A stretch of DNA of 37,902 bases from Pseudomonadota bacterium. GTDB taxonomy: Bacteria > Pseudomonadota > Gammaproteobacteria > Xanthomonadales > Rhodanobacteraceae. Below, in pieces: positions 24,656 to 33,762 of the stretch. Below the pieces are notes generated by a model, which had not been told where the DNA came from, made no database searches, and was given only the letters and a program-made list of their open reading frames with translations. The stretch is taken from NCBI GenBank assembly GCA_018240465.1, contig JAFEFS010000041.1, positions 1 through 37,902 of the forward strand, read 5' to 3'. The position numbers were made by a program, and so were the translations under genes. How positions within the stretch are numbered: position 1 is the first letter of the stretch; each line of letters starts with the position of its first letter.

Positions 24656-25263
24656 GGATGGGGCATTTCCTTCTTCGCCCTGGCGCGCGCGATCGCTTCG
24701 AACACGGCGCTGCGCGTACCTGCATGCACCTCGGCCTTGCGCGCGGCGATCGCATGTTCGTGTTCGCCGCGCTCGCGCGCGAGCCGCGAATTGCGCGCAT
24801 CGTAGCGTCGGCGATAGTGATCGGCACGCGCGTTGTGCGGGGCATCCGATTGCGCATCGTCGACGACCATCACGATGCAGTCGACGGGGCAGGCAGGAAT
24901 GCACAACTCGCAGCCGTTGCATTCTTCGCGCAGCACGGTGTGCATCAGCTTGTTCGCGCCGACGATCGCATCGACCGGGCACACCTGGATGCACTTGGTG
25001 CAGCCGATGCAGGCCTGCTCGTCGATGACCGCGATCTCGGCCGGCTTGTCGATGCCGTTCGCCGGATTGAGCGGCTTCTCGCCGCGCCCGAGCAGGGCGG
25101 CAAGGTCGCGGATTCCTTGCGCGCCGCCGGGCGGGCACTGGTTGATGTCGGCGTCGCCCGCGGCAATCGCCTCGGCGTAGGCCAGGCAGGCAGGGTAGCC
25201 GCAGCGCGTGCACTGCGTCTGCGGCAGCAGGGCGTCGATGCGCGAGACGAGTTCTGACGTCAC
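24652..25263 (-). CDS. rnfB: Electron transport complex subunit RnfB-like, without membrane anchor
   Basis: The 203-residue product carries an RnfB-type [4Fe-4S] domain (Cys 18, 21, 26 and 43 as C-x2-C-x4-C-x16-C) followed by two ferredoxin clusters (Cys 85-88-91-95 and 115-118-121-125). Usual RnfB has an N-terminal hydrophobic anchor; this one starts almost directly at the cluster domain, so it is probably soluble. A charged, Arg-rich C-terminal tail of about 60 residues has no counterpart I recognise. The GTG start at 25263 overlaps the stop of the preceding gene (GTGA). No other rnf gene is present, so it must pass electrons to a different partner. An upstream start at 25299 would only add Ala-rich residues inside the neighbour gene. 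Confidence 0.9.
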   Translation of the reverse strand: MTSELVSRIDALLPQTQCTRCGYPACLAYAEAIAAGDADINQCPPGGAQGIRDLAALLGRGEKPLNPANGIDKPAEIAVIDEQACIGCTKCIQVCPVDAIVGANKLMHTVLREECNGCELCIPACPVDCIVMVVDDAQSDAPHNARADHYRRRYDARNSRLARERGEHEHAIAARKAEVHAGTRSAVFEAIARARAKKEMPHP

Positions 25264-26222
25264 GGCGGCGGTTGCGGCTTGCGCTGCTTGTCCAGCCACA
25301 CTTCCAGTCCCTGCGTGTTCAGTTCGATATCCATGGCCAGCAGTTCGTGCACCTGCGCGGCGTCGAACGTGCAGCCGTGCGCCTGCGCACGCGAGGTGTA
25401 CAGCGCGGCGAGGTCGCCGGCAATGCGCGCGTGCCGGTCGGCGTCGCTCGCGTGCGCCGTCGCGATGGCGACCATCGCATCGATCTGCGTATGCAAATCC
25501 TGCGCGAGGCGTGGCACGTCGCCGACCCGGCTGTAATGGGTCAGGAACATCTGCTGCGGCTCGTGTTCGAGCATGCGCGCGATCGACGCCTTGAGCGCGT
25601 CCGGCTCGAACTGCACCGGCGTCGAGGTCGGCAGGATGAACGCGCCCTGCTCGGTATCGAACTCGCGGTACGACAAACCGAACGTGTCGCCGGTGAAGAA
25701 CGCATGGCTGGCCGCATCCCGGATGCTGATGTGGTGGCGCGCGTGCCCCGGCGTGTCGAGGCAGCGCAGTTCGCGCCCGGCGAGATCGACGATATGGCCT
25801 TCGGGTGCTTCGACCACGCGCGCGGCGGGCACCGGCACCAGCGTGCCGTAGCTGCGCGCGATTTCCTCGGCGCCGTAGACCGCCGTTGCGCCGGCGATCA
25901 GTGCGGAGGGGTCGATCATGTGGCGCGCGCCACGCGGATGCACGACCAGCTTCGCGTTCGGCAGCGACTGCATCGCAAGGCCGGCGCCGCCGGCGTGGTC
26001 GAGATGCACATGAGTGAGGATTACCCAGTCGACCGCGTCGACGCCGAGGCCCCTGACGCGGAGCGCATCGAGCAAGCGCGCAATCGAATGGTTGCTGCCG
26101 ACGTCGATGAACGCCGCGCGGCCGTTGTGGATGATCAAGTGGCTGGCGTCGAACTGCGGGCGGACGAAGCCGGTGTCGATCGCGCTGATGCCGTGGTCGA
26201 AATCGATCGTTTGCGCGCTCAC
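25260..26222 (-). CDS. Metallo-beta-lactamase-fold hydrolase
   Basis: The 320-residue product contains [14 protein letters not shown] near residues 68-81, the HxHxDH zinc motif of the metallo-beta-lactamase superfamily, then [14 protein letters not shown] with the next zinc His, [14 protein letters not shown] with the bridging Asp, and [10 protein letters not shown] with the last His. It resembles glyoxalase II-like and related cytosolic hydrolases, with a long helical C-terminal part. Substrate unknown. It starts with GTG at 26222 overlapping the metG stop by 4 bases and ends overlapping the rnfB GTG by 4 bases, so translation of the whole string is coupled. Confidence 0.88.
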   Translation of the reverse strand: MSAQTIDFDHGISAIDTGFVRPQFDASHLIIHNGRAAFIDVGSNHSIARLLDALRVRGLGVDAVDWVILTHVHLDHAGGAGLAMQSLPNAKLVVHPRGARHMIDPSALIAGATAVYGAEEIARSYGTLVPVPAARVVEAPEGHIVDLAGRELRCLDTPGHARHHISIRDAASHAFFTGDTFGLSYREFDTEQGAFILPTSTPVQFEPDALKASIARMLEHEPQQMFLTHYSRVGDVPRLAQDLHTQIDAMVAIATAHASDADRHARIAGDLAALYTSRAQAHGCTFDAAQVHELLAMDIELNTQGLEVWLDKQRKPQPPP

Positions 26223-28330
26223 TTCACCTGCGCTCCCGGGCGCGCGCCCTGATCGGCATCGAGCAGGAACAGGTCCGCATCGCCCGTGCCCGCGGACAGG
26301 ATCATGCCTTCGGACACGCCGAAGCGCATCTTGCGCGGCGCGAGGTTGGCGATGAAGACGACGTTGCGGCCGACCAGGTTCGAAGGCTCGGCGTAGGCGG
26401 CGCGGATGCCCGAGAAGATCTGGCGCTTGCCGAGTTCGCCGGCATCGAGCTCGAAGCGCAGCAGCTTGTCCGAACCGTCGACGAAGGTGCAGGCGTGGAC
26501 CTTGCCGATGCGCAGATCGAGCTTGGCGAAGTCGTCGATCGAGATGAAACCGCCGGATGCCGCCGCGGGATTGCCGCCCGCGGGTGCAGCCGCTGCCGCG
26601 GCCTTGACCGAGTTCTTCGTTGCTTGCGCCGCGGTTGCGGCGGCGCCGGACTGCAGCGACTCCTTCGACGCCTCGATCATCGCCTCGACCTTCTTCGCAT
26701 CGATGCGCGCGGCGAGCACGGAGAATTCGTTGATGGCGATGCCGAGCAGGGGCTGGGTTGCCGCGTCGAAGCGTGTCGGCGTCTCGTGGAACAGCGCCAG
26801 TGCACGCGCGGCGGTGGCCGGCACGATCGGTGCGAGATGGACGCTGAGCAGGCGGAAGTAGTTCAGCGCGAGCGTGCACACCGCATGCAGGCGCTCGAAC
26901 TTCGACTCGTCCTTGGCCAGGTTCCACGGCGCGTTCGCGGCGACGTAGGCGTTGGCGTCGTCGGCCACCGCCATGATGTCGCGCGTGGCTGCGGCGAACT
27001 CGCCCGCATCGAACAGCACGGCACAGTGCGCGAGCCGGCGTGCGGCGTCGGCATAGCGCGCCGCTTCGTCCGCCGGCAGCGTCGCGGCCAGTCTGCCGCC
27101 GAAATGCTTGTGCACGAACGCCGCCGTGCGGCTGGCGATGTTCACCCACTTGCCGACGAGATGCGAATTGACGCGCTCCTCGAACGCCTTGAGATCGAGA
27201 TCGACGTCGACCGGCGCCGGCCCGAGGATCGTCGCGAAGTAGTAGCGCAGATGGTCGGCATCGAGACCCGCGTCGAGGTACGTGCGTGCCATGACGAAGG
27301 TGCCGCGCGACTTCGACATCTTCGCGCCGTTGACGGTGAGATAGCCGTTGACGTGCAGCGCGGTCGGCGTGCGCAGCTTCGCGCCGTGCAACATCGCCGG
27401 CCAGAACAGGCCATGGAAATTGACGATGTCCTTGCCAATGAAGTGATGCATCTCGGTCGCACTGTTCGGCGCGAGCCAGGCGTCGAAATCGGCACCGGTC
27501 TTCGCACACCAATTCTTGAAGCTGGCGAGATAGCCGACCGGGGCATCGAGCCAGACGTAGAAGAATTTGCCCGGCGCGCCGGGAATCGGGAAACCGAAGT
27601 AGGGCGCATCGCGCGAGATGTCCCAGTCGCGCACGCCGCCTTCGGCGTCGAGCCATTCCTTGAGCTTGGCCGCGACCGAGGAATGCACGACCGGCTTGCT
27701 GCCGGTCAGCTTGCCGGCGAGCCAGCCACGCAGCAGCGTGGTGAAATCGCCGACCTTGAAGAAGTAGTGCTCCGAGTCGCGCAGTTCCGGCGTCGCCCCC
27801 GAGACGACCGAATGCGGGTCGATCAGGTCGGTCGGCGCATACGTCGCGCCGCAATTCTCGCAATTGTCGCCGTACTGGTCGGGCGTGCCGCAGTTCGGGC
27901 AGGTGCCCTTGATGTAGCGGTCGGGCAGGAACATCTGCTTGACCGGATCGTAAAGCTGGCGGATCGCGCGCTTCTCGATGTGCTGCGCATCGCGCAGGCG
28001 CGTGTAGATCAGGCCCGCGAGTTCGCGGTTCTCGTCGGAATGCGTGGTGTAGTAGTTGTCGTAGACCACGCCGAAGTCGGCGAAGTCGCGCTCGTGCGAG
28101 GCCTGGATGCCCTGGATGAACTGCTCGGGCGCGAGGCCGGCTTTCTCGGCAGCGAGCATGATCGGCGTGCCGTGCGCGTCGTCCGCGCTGACGAACACGA
28201 CCTTGTCGCCGGCCATGCGCCGCGCGCGCACCCAGATGTCGCACTGCAGATAGCCGAGCAGATGGCCGATATGCAGCGGGCCGTTCGCGTAGGGCAGGGC
28301 GTGGGTGACGAGGATTTCGCGCGAGGACAT
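26219..28330 (-). CDS. metG: Methionyl-tRNA synthetase
   Basis: The 703-residue product charges tRNA-Met. HIGH at residues 20-23 and KMSKS at 337-341 form the class I active site; Cys 144, 147, 157 and 160 bind zinc; a C-terminal tRNA-binding domain ([35 protein letters not shown]) follows an Ala-rich linker near residues 575-600. It is the first gene of a string with the metallo-beta-lactamase-fold gene, rnfB and nth, and is divergent from the alpha-galactosidase gene across 118 bases. Confidence 0.97.
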   Translation of the reverse strand: MSSREILVTHALPYANGPLHIGHLLGYLQCDIWVRARRMAGDKVVFVSADDAHGTPIMLAAEKAGLAPEQFIQGIQASHERDFADFGVVYDNYYTTHSDENRELAGLIYTRLRDAQHIEKRAIRQLYDPVKQMFLPDRYIKGTCPNCGTPDQYGDNCENCGATYAPTDLIDPHSVVSGATPELRDSEHYFFKVGDFTTLLRGWLAGKLTGSKPVVHSSVAAKLKEWLDAEGGVRDWDISRDAPYFGFPIPGAPGKFFYVWLDAPVGYLASFKNWCAKTGADFDAWLAPNSATEMHHFIGKDIVNFHGLFWPAMLHGAKLRTPTALHVNGYLTVNGAKMSKSRGTFVMARTYLDAGLDADHLRYYFATILGPAPVDVDLDLKAFEERVNSHLVGKWVNIASRTAAFVHKHFGGRLAATLPADEAARYADAARRLAHCAVLFDAGEFAAATRDIMAVADDANAYVAANAPWNLAKDESKFERLHAVCTLALNYFRLLSVHLAPIVPATAARALALFHETPTRFDAATQPLLGIAINEFSVLAARIDAKKVEAMIEASKESLQSGAAATAAQATKNSVKAAAAAAPAGGNPAAASGGFISIDDFAKLDLRIGKVHACTFVDGSDKLLRFELDAGELGKRQIFSGIRAAYAEPSNLVGRNVVFIANLAPRKMRFGVSEGMILSAGTGDADLFLLDADQGARPGAQVK

Positions 28331-28448
28331 GGACGACGTTTCCGGAGAGATCGCCGCGGATTATCGCATGGCGGTTCCTGCAATCCCCAGAGGGTGGTAC
28401 AAATCGCCGTGGCGATACGGTCGGACGCGAAGCGTTCGTGGAGCAACG

Positions 28449-30656
28449 ATGACGGCACGACTCGAAACTGTGGTGGTGGGCTGCACGCGCGCGTTGGCCG
28501 CCGCAGGCATTGCTTTGCTCTTCGCCGCGCCGGCCATCGCGGCCTTGCCCACCGGCACGGACACATTTCGTTTCGGCAATCGCGATGCGAAAATCAGCGT
28601 CGAGGCCGGGGCCGCGTCGCCGCGCCTGCGCGCGCTGCATCCGGCGGCCGGGCGAGTGCTGGAAGGCGCCAGCGCAGCCGCATTGATCGATTCGGCGACG
28701 ATCGACGGAAAGCCCGTGCGCTTGCATTGGCAGCTCGATCGCGAGGCCAGTCGCGTCGAGGAAAAATCCTTGTCGCTGGTCTATGTGGATCGCGGCTCGC
28801 AGCTGAAACTCGTCTGGGAGTGGCAAGCACGCGCGGCGCACGGTCCGCTCGAGCACACGACCCACATCGAGAATCGCGGCGGGCGCGAGGTCTGGATCCC
28901 GCTGCAGGACAGTTTCACGTTCCGCTGGAAAACCGACGTACAGGCGCTGCAGCAGCTTTGGGTCGACAAGGGTGCAGGTGAAGCGCCACCGGTCGGCACG
29001 CATCTCGTCGACGTCGCGGACGGTTACCACTGGCGCGGCGAGTCGAGCGCGTTCGCGCATCCGCGCAAGGACGAAGCGCGCGAAATAATCCCCTACTTTC
29101 TCGTGCGATCCAAAGGCGAGGCGGGCGACGGCTGGTATCTCGGCATTGAATTCAGCGGACGTACTGCGATGACGCTGAAACGTCGGGGCGACATGCTCGA
29201 AGGAGGCGCCGGATTGAATCCCGAGCCCGGCCCGTTTCGTACGCGGCTGGCGGCCGGCGGCGAGTTCGTCACGCCGACCGTGTTCCTTGGTGCGACGCGC
29301 GGCAGCATCGACGATGCGGGCAACGTGCTCAAGCGCTGGATTCGTGAGGCGATCAACGACTCGCGCACGCAGCGCGACCCGATCTATCCGTGGACGACGA
29401 ACAACAGCTGGGGCAGCGCGATGGCGATCAGCGACGCGCAGGCGCGGCGCATGATCGACGATGCGGCCGGACTCGGTTTCGAGATGTTCCACCTCGATGC
29501 GGGCTGGTTCCGTGCGGTCGGCGACTGGCATCCCGATGCGAAGAAATTTCCGCACGGGCTCACGTCGGTGGCCGACTACGCGCACGCACGCGGCCTGAAG
29601 TTCGGTCTGTGGGTGGACTGGGCGCAGGCGGGAATCAGCAAAGAGAAGGGCGCGCTCGACGTCGCCGATCCGGCGATCCGCGACTGGCTCACGACCGATC
29701 CGCCGCCGGGCTGGAAGCCCGAGGAATTCAAGGGCCTGACCATCGACATCGGCGTGCCGGCGGCGAAGGCCTGGGTGGCGAAGGAAGTCGATCGCCTCGT
29801 GCGCGACTACCAGCTCGACATGCTCGAACACGACGGCTACGTCGTCGCCCAGGGTTGCGATCGCGCCGACCACGAGCACGCGACCTGCGACCCGAAACAG
29901 GTGAAAAAATACACGGATGATGGCTTCATCTGGATGGACGCCCCGAATTCGACCGACGTGAGCTACCACGCCGCACGCGCCTACTACGACATCCACGACG
30001 CGTTGCGGCAGGATCATCCCGGCCTGCTGCTCGAAGTCTGCAATGACGGCGGGCGCATGGTCGACTTCGGCAGCGCCGCGCACGCGGACTATTTCTCGAT
30101 CGTCGATGCCTACGATCCGGTCTCGAATCGGCAGGCGTTCTACGATGCCAGCCACGTGCTGCCGCCGGCGATGCTCGAAACCTATGTGAAGGAGTGGCCG
30201 GCGAAGCGCATCGAGAATTTCCGCTACATGCTGCGCAGCGGGATGATGGGCTGGTTCACGCTGATGCTCGATACGACGACCTGGAGCAAGGAACGGCACG
30301 ACGCGGCACGAGAGGAGATCGAATTGTACAAAGCGACTTTGCGTCCGCTGATCCGCGAAGCCGACCTGTATCACGTCGGTCCGCGCGCGGATGGCAACGG
30401 CTGGGACGGCATCGAGTACTTCGATGCGAAACGCGGCAAAGGCGTGCTGTATGCGTTCCACGGCAAGGACATGAGCGCGGGGACCCATACCTTTCCGCTG
30501 AGCGGCCTGAATGCTCGGCGCAACTATCGATTGAGTTTCCGCGATCGCAGTTCGGCGGATATCACGCGCAGCGGCCGCGAGTTGATGCAGGGTGGAGTGA
30601 CCTTGAAGCTGGCTTTGCCGGAATCCTCGGAACTGGTGTTGATCGAGGCATTGTGA
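28449..30656 (+). CDS. Exported alpha-galactosidase-like glycoside hydrolase (GH36/GH27 clan)
   Basis: The 735-residue product has a signal peptide (hydrophobic run ALAAAGIALLFAAPAIAALP near residues 15-34), an N-terminal beta-sandwich and a TIM barrel in which NNSWGSAMAIS, GFEMFHLDAGWFRAVGDWH and GLKFGLWVDW are typical of clan GH-D alpha-galactosidases. The nucleophile is probably the Asp in DMLEHDGYV, and the acid/base the Asp in FSIVDAYDP, while LLEVCNDGGRMVDFG corresponds to the conserved Cys-Gly-rich strand. It would remove alpha-galactosyl residues in the periplasm or outside. GGAG lies before the ATG. It faces a GH65 gene and belongs to the sugar locus at the right end. Confidence 0.85.
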   Translation: MTARLETVVVGCTRALAAAGIALLFAAPAIAALPTGTDTFRFGNRDAKISVEAGAASPRLRALHPAAGRVLEGASAAALIDSATIDGKPVRLHWQLDREASRVEEKSLSLVYVDRGSQLKLVWEWQARAAHGPLEHTTHIENRGGREVWIPLQDSFTFRWKTDVQALQQLWVDKGAGEAPPVGTHLVDVADGYHWRGESSAFAHPRKDEAREIIPYFLVRSKGEAGDGWYLGIEFSGRTAMTLKRRGDMLEGGAGLNPEPGPFRTRLAAGGEFVTPTVFLGATRGSIDDAGNVLKRWIREAINDSRTQRDPIYPWTTNNSWGSAMAISDAQARRMIDDAAGLGFEMFHLDAGWFRAVGDWHPDAKKFPHGLTSVADYAHARGLKFGLWVDWAQAGISKEKGALDVADPAIRDWLTTDPPPGWKPEEFKGLTIDIGVPAAKAWVAKEVDRLVRDYQLDMLEHDGYVVAQGCDRADHEHATCDPKQVKKYTDDGFIWMDAPNSTDVSYHAARAYYDIHDALRQDHPGLLLEVCNDGGRMVDFGSAAHADYFSIVDAYDPVSNRQAFYDASHVLPPAMLETYVKEWPAKRIENFRYMLRSGMMGWFTLMLDTTTWSKERHDAAREEIELYKATLRPLIREADLYHVGPRADGNGWDGIEYFDAKRGKGVLYAFHGKDMSAGTHTFPLSGLNARRNYRLSFRDRSSADITRSGRELMQGGVTLKLALPESSELVLIEAL

Positions 30657-30689
30657 CGACCATCCGCGTCGCGGACCAATCAACGGACT

Positions 30690-32954
30690 TCAGCGCGTCA
30701 TGATCGGTGTGCGCGTCAATCGCGCCTTGCCGTCCACTCCCCGGTCCACGCGGATATCGTAGCGTTTGCCGCGGAACGCGACGTTCTTCAGTGTCATCGA
30801 TCGCCACGTCGGCGGCAGCATGGGCGGATAGGCCGCGTTCAATCCGGATTCCTCGATCCGCAGCCCGGCAAACCCGAAAATCAGGTTCTGCAGAAAGCCG
30901 GCTGCAGCGGTGACGAAATAGCCGGTATTGTTCGTCGCGGTTTCCGTGCGCACGTCGAACGGTGACTTGACCACACCGCCGGTGAAATTCTTCTGCAGCC
31001 ACGCGATGGCATGCGTTTCGTCGCCGACGGTTCCCGCAGCGATGGACAGCGGCGCAAGACCCATGCTGTTCGGATCGCGGCTCGACGCGAGGACAGGACC
31101 GATCGCCTCGTCGTAGTCGTTGCGCCGCACCTGCGGGCTCATCGGCAGGTCGAGCGCGGGCAGCGACAGCATCGGCAGCGAACTGCCGCCCCAGGTGTCG
31201 CGATCGTGCGGCACGCTTTCGTCGAAGTTGAGATGATGCTGCTTGGCCGTGTCGAACGGAACATGCAGTTTCGCCGCGACCTCGGCCCAGCGCGGATCGG
31301 CTTTTTCGCCGACGATGGCGGCGGCCTGCGCGGCGATGCGCAGCGCCTTCGCCGCCGCGACGTTGGTGTAAGTGTCGTTCGGCACGTCGTTGTAGTCCTC
31401 GTCGACCGAGGCGACGTGCAGGATGTCGTAACGCTGCTTGCCGGCATTCCAGGTCACGCGGCTCGTCCAGAACTCGGCAATGTCGCGGATCACCGGCCAG
31501 CCGTGCTGCTTCAGCCACGCGCGGTCCTGCGTGACGAGCCAGTATTGCCACTGCGCGATCGCGATATCGGCGTTGACATGGATTTCGCGCTCACCGAGCA
31601 CGCCTGCAAAGCGCGGCGTCTGCTCGCTGCCATTTTCCGGATCGGCCTCCCATGGATACTTCGCGCCGGCAAAACCGGCCGCGCGCGCGCGCGCCTGCGC
31701 GGCCGCGAGCGTACGTGCGCGAAACATGACGAGCGACCCGGCGCGTTCCGGATGGAGCAGGAGCAGCGCCGGAAACACCCACGAATCCGAATCCCAGAAG
31801 ATGTGGCCCGCGTAGCCCGGCGTCAGCGCGCAGGCGCCGACCGCCCAGGCGGTGTTTGCGGTCGACGACGAAAGCAGGTAGTACAGGTCCGCATGCACCG
31901 CGCGCTGTGCCTGCTTATCACCGTCGATGACGATGTCGGACTTCCACAGGTTCGCCCATGCGGCGCGATGTGCCGCGAGCAGCTTGTCGAAGCCGTCTGC
32001 GCGCGCGGCCGAGGCCAGCGCGAGGTTGGACTTCGCGTCGCCGCCCCAGCCTTCGCGCGACATTGCCACATACTTGACGAAAGTATAGGTTTTGCCTTTT
32101 TCCACTTTGACCGACAGGTTCAGCGCAAGCCGGTACGGGCTCTTGTAGACAAGGGCGCTCATTGCCGTCATGCCTTTGGGCAGCTCGATCGCCGCGGCCT
32201 GCGCCATCGCGAGTCCTTGCTCGGCCTTGCCGTCGAGCCACAGGGCCAGCGCTTTCGCATCGCCGTCGTGGGGGCCGACATGGACGTCGCCGTGGTACCA
32301 GAGCGGCGCGCGGTCCGGCGTCGCCGGCGGAATCGCGACGAGCTTCATCTGGTGTGCGGCAACGGCTTCCTGCATTTCGTCGCCACTCAACTTCGCCAGC
32401 GGCAGGCGCGGCTGATACGCGGCCCACAGGTCGAGCACGAATGACAGCTCCACGGCGCCGTCGAAGTCCGGGGTGAGCGAGAGTTGCGTCGCGGCGAGAT
32501 GAGGCGAGGCCTGGCTCGCGAAGGTGGTCACCTTGACCGTCGTGGCCTTGCCGGCGTCGATGTAGCGGTAGTTCGTGGTCAGCGTCGCCGTGTGCAGGTC
32601 GAGCGTCTGGCTGTAGTCCTGGAAGTTGGCCGGCTTGAGATCGACCTGGTTCATCCAGAAATGGCCGGCGGCGGACCGACCGGTCGAATAGTCGATCTGC
32701 GTCCAGCCCGGGATCGCCGCAGGCCGCGAGATGTCGTCCTGCGCGTAGTCCATCAGGCCGACCATGTACGCAAGATTGCCTTCGGTGCCGCGCGGGCCGG
32801 TCAGCGTCGAAACGTAGCCGTTGGCAAGGTAGCCGGGAAAGTAGCTGCCGAAATCCTTCGAAGTGGCGGTCAGCGTGAAGCCCGCATCGGAGGCGAAGGC
32901 GGCGTCGCTTGCGCAGACGAGCAACGCGATGAGATGCAGAGGCTTCACGGCCAT
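30690..32954 (-). CDS. Exported GH65 glycoside hydrolase (acid trehalase/glucosylgalactose glucosidase-like)
   Basis: The 754-residue product has a signal peptide (LHLIALLVCASDAAFAS) and the three-part GH65 structure: N-terminal beta-sandwich opening with FGSYFPGYLANGYVSTLTGP, an (alpha/alpha)6 barrel with GHIFWDSDSWVFPALLLLHP and GAKYPWEAD, and a C-terminal beta domain. The catalytic Glu is likely that of SVDEDYNDVPNDTYTNVA, aligning with the DEY motif of the family; HVNADIAIAQWQYW is also conserved. The order and spacing are closest to eukaryotic-type hydrolases (acid trehalase and the glucosidase acting on Glc-alpha-1,2-Gal of collagen) rather than to cytosolic maltose or trehalose phosphorylases. 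The true substrate is unknown. It ends 33 bases from the convergent alpha-galactosidase gene. Confidence 0.87.
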   Translation of the reverse strand: MAVKPLHLIALLVCASDAAFASDAGFTLTATSKDFGSYFPGYLANGYVSTLTGPRGTEGNLAYMVGLMDYAQDDISRPAAIPGWTQIDYSTGRSAAGHFWMNQVDLKPANFQDYSQTLDLHTATLTTNYRYIDAGKATTVKVTTFASQASPHLAATQLSLTPDFDGAVELSFVLDLWAAYQPRLPLAKLSGDEMQEAVAAHQMKLVAIPPATPDRAPLWYHGDVHVGPHDGDAKALALWLDGKAEQGLAMAQAAAIELPKGMTAMSALVYKSPYRLALNLSVKVEKGKTYTFVKYVAMSREGWGGDAKSNLALASAARADGFDKLLAAHRAAWANLWKSDIVIDGDKQAQRAVHADLYYLLSSSTANTAWAVGACALTPGYAGHIFWDSDSWVFPALLLLHPERAGSLVMFRARTLAAAQARARAAGFAGAKYPWEADPENGSEQTPRFAGVLGEREIHVNADIAIAQWQYWLVTQDRAWLKQHGWPVIRDIAEFWTSRVTWNAGKQRYDILHVASVDEDYNDVPNDTYTNVAAAKALRIAAQAAAIVGEKADPRWAEVAAKLHVPFDTAKQHHLNFDESVPHDRDTWGGSSLPMLSLPALDLPMSPQVRRNDYDEAIGPVLASSRDPNSMGLAPLSIAAGTVGDETHAIAWLQKNFTGGVVKSPFDVRTETATNNTGYFVTAAAGFLQNLIFGFAGLRIEESGLNAAYPPMLPPTWRSMTLKNVAFRGKRYDIRVDRGVDGKARLTRTPIMTR

Positions 32955-33043
32955 TCCTCGAGTCGCAGGTCGGTCAAAAGGCTTGCGATGGTGTGCATCG
33001 CTCGCACAATATGGCGCCTGTTCACGGCGCGGCGGAGCGGGGC

Positions 33044-33718
33044 ATGGCGAGCAATTTCAAATTCACGATGCAGATGCCCGGCGGTTTTTCCCAACCCGCT
33101 TTCGGCGGCTCGGGCGAAGCGCAGGCGCCTGCCGCGCTGCGGCCCTACGATCTGTTCGTGACGCGCATCTGGCAGGCGCGCCTGCCGTTCGCGGCAACGC
33201 AACTGGCCGCGTGGGTCGATGAAGTGCAGGCGCTGCGCGCGGCGAGTCCCAGGCCGGCCGGCCGCACGAATCGCCAGGGTTGGAACAGCGAGGACATGAG
33301 CCTGCTCGAACGCCCGACCTTCGCGCCGTTGCGGCAGGCGGTCCGCACCGGCTGCGCCGCGGCGCTGCGCGAGATGGGGCAGGGCGAAAGTGCCTTCCGC
33401 CTGCAGGCGTGGGTCAATATGCACGATCGCGGCGGCTTCAATTTTCTGCATGTACACGAAGGCGCGTTGCTTTCGGGCAGCTTCTATCTCAAGGTGCCGC
33501 CCGGCTCGGGCAAGTTCGTTTTCCGCGACCCGCGTCCCGGCGTGGTGCACGGCTACGTGAAGGGTGCAGTCGCGAACGGCTACAGCGACATCCATCTGAC
33601 GCCCGAAGACGGCCTGCTCGTGCTGTTTCCCTGCTGGATGGAGCACTACGTCGAGCCGCACGACGCCGACGAACCGCGCATCGCGATCGCGTTCAATGCG
33701 CTCGAAGGCGAGCGCTGA
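33044..33718 (+). CDS. 2OG-Fe(II) oxygenase-like protein (TIGR02466 type)
   Basis: The 224-residue product has the jelly-roll motifs of iron/2-oxoglutarate oxygenases: FNFLHVHEGALLSGSFYL near residues 132-149 with His136 and His138 as likely iron-site residues, FRDPRPGV near 160, and LLVLFPCWMEHYVEPH with His201, then RIAIAFN with Arg212 for 2-oxoglutarate. The layout resembles the family of putative 2OG oxygenases found beside TonB receptor loci. The substrate is unknown; hydroxylation of a protein side chain or small molecule is possible. ATG at 33044 follows GGAGCGGGG; the frame is open upstream to 32993 but that part is not conserved. It converges with the TPR-oxygenase gene. Confidence 0.8.
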   Translation: MASNFKFTMQMPGGFSQPAFGGSGEAQAPAALRPYDLFVTRIWQARLPFAATQLAAWVDEVQALRAASPRPAGRTNRQGWNSEDMSLLERPTFAPLRQAVRTGCAAALREMGQGESAFRLQAWVNMHDRGGFNFLHVHEGALLSGSFYLKVPPGSGKFVFRDPRPGVVHGYVKGAVANGYSDIHLTPEDGLLVLFPCWMEHYVEPHDADEPRIAIAFNALEGER

Positions 33719-33762
33719 GACTGCCGACTTGCCGGAGGATTTCTGCGTGCGCGCGGCGGGCA

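Noticed and set aside
26223..30683. A very long open frame on minus running through the alpha-galactosidase and metG regions into the metallo-beta-lactamase-fold gene
   Set aside because: Only its last 320 residues look like a protein; the rest is antisense to or out of frame with clear genes.
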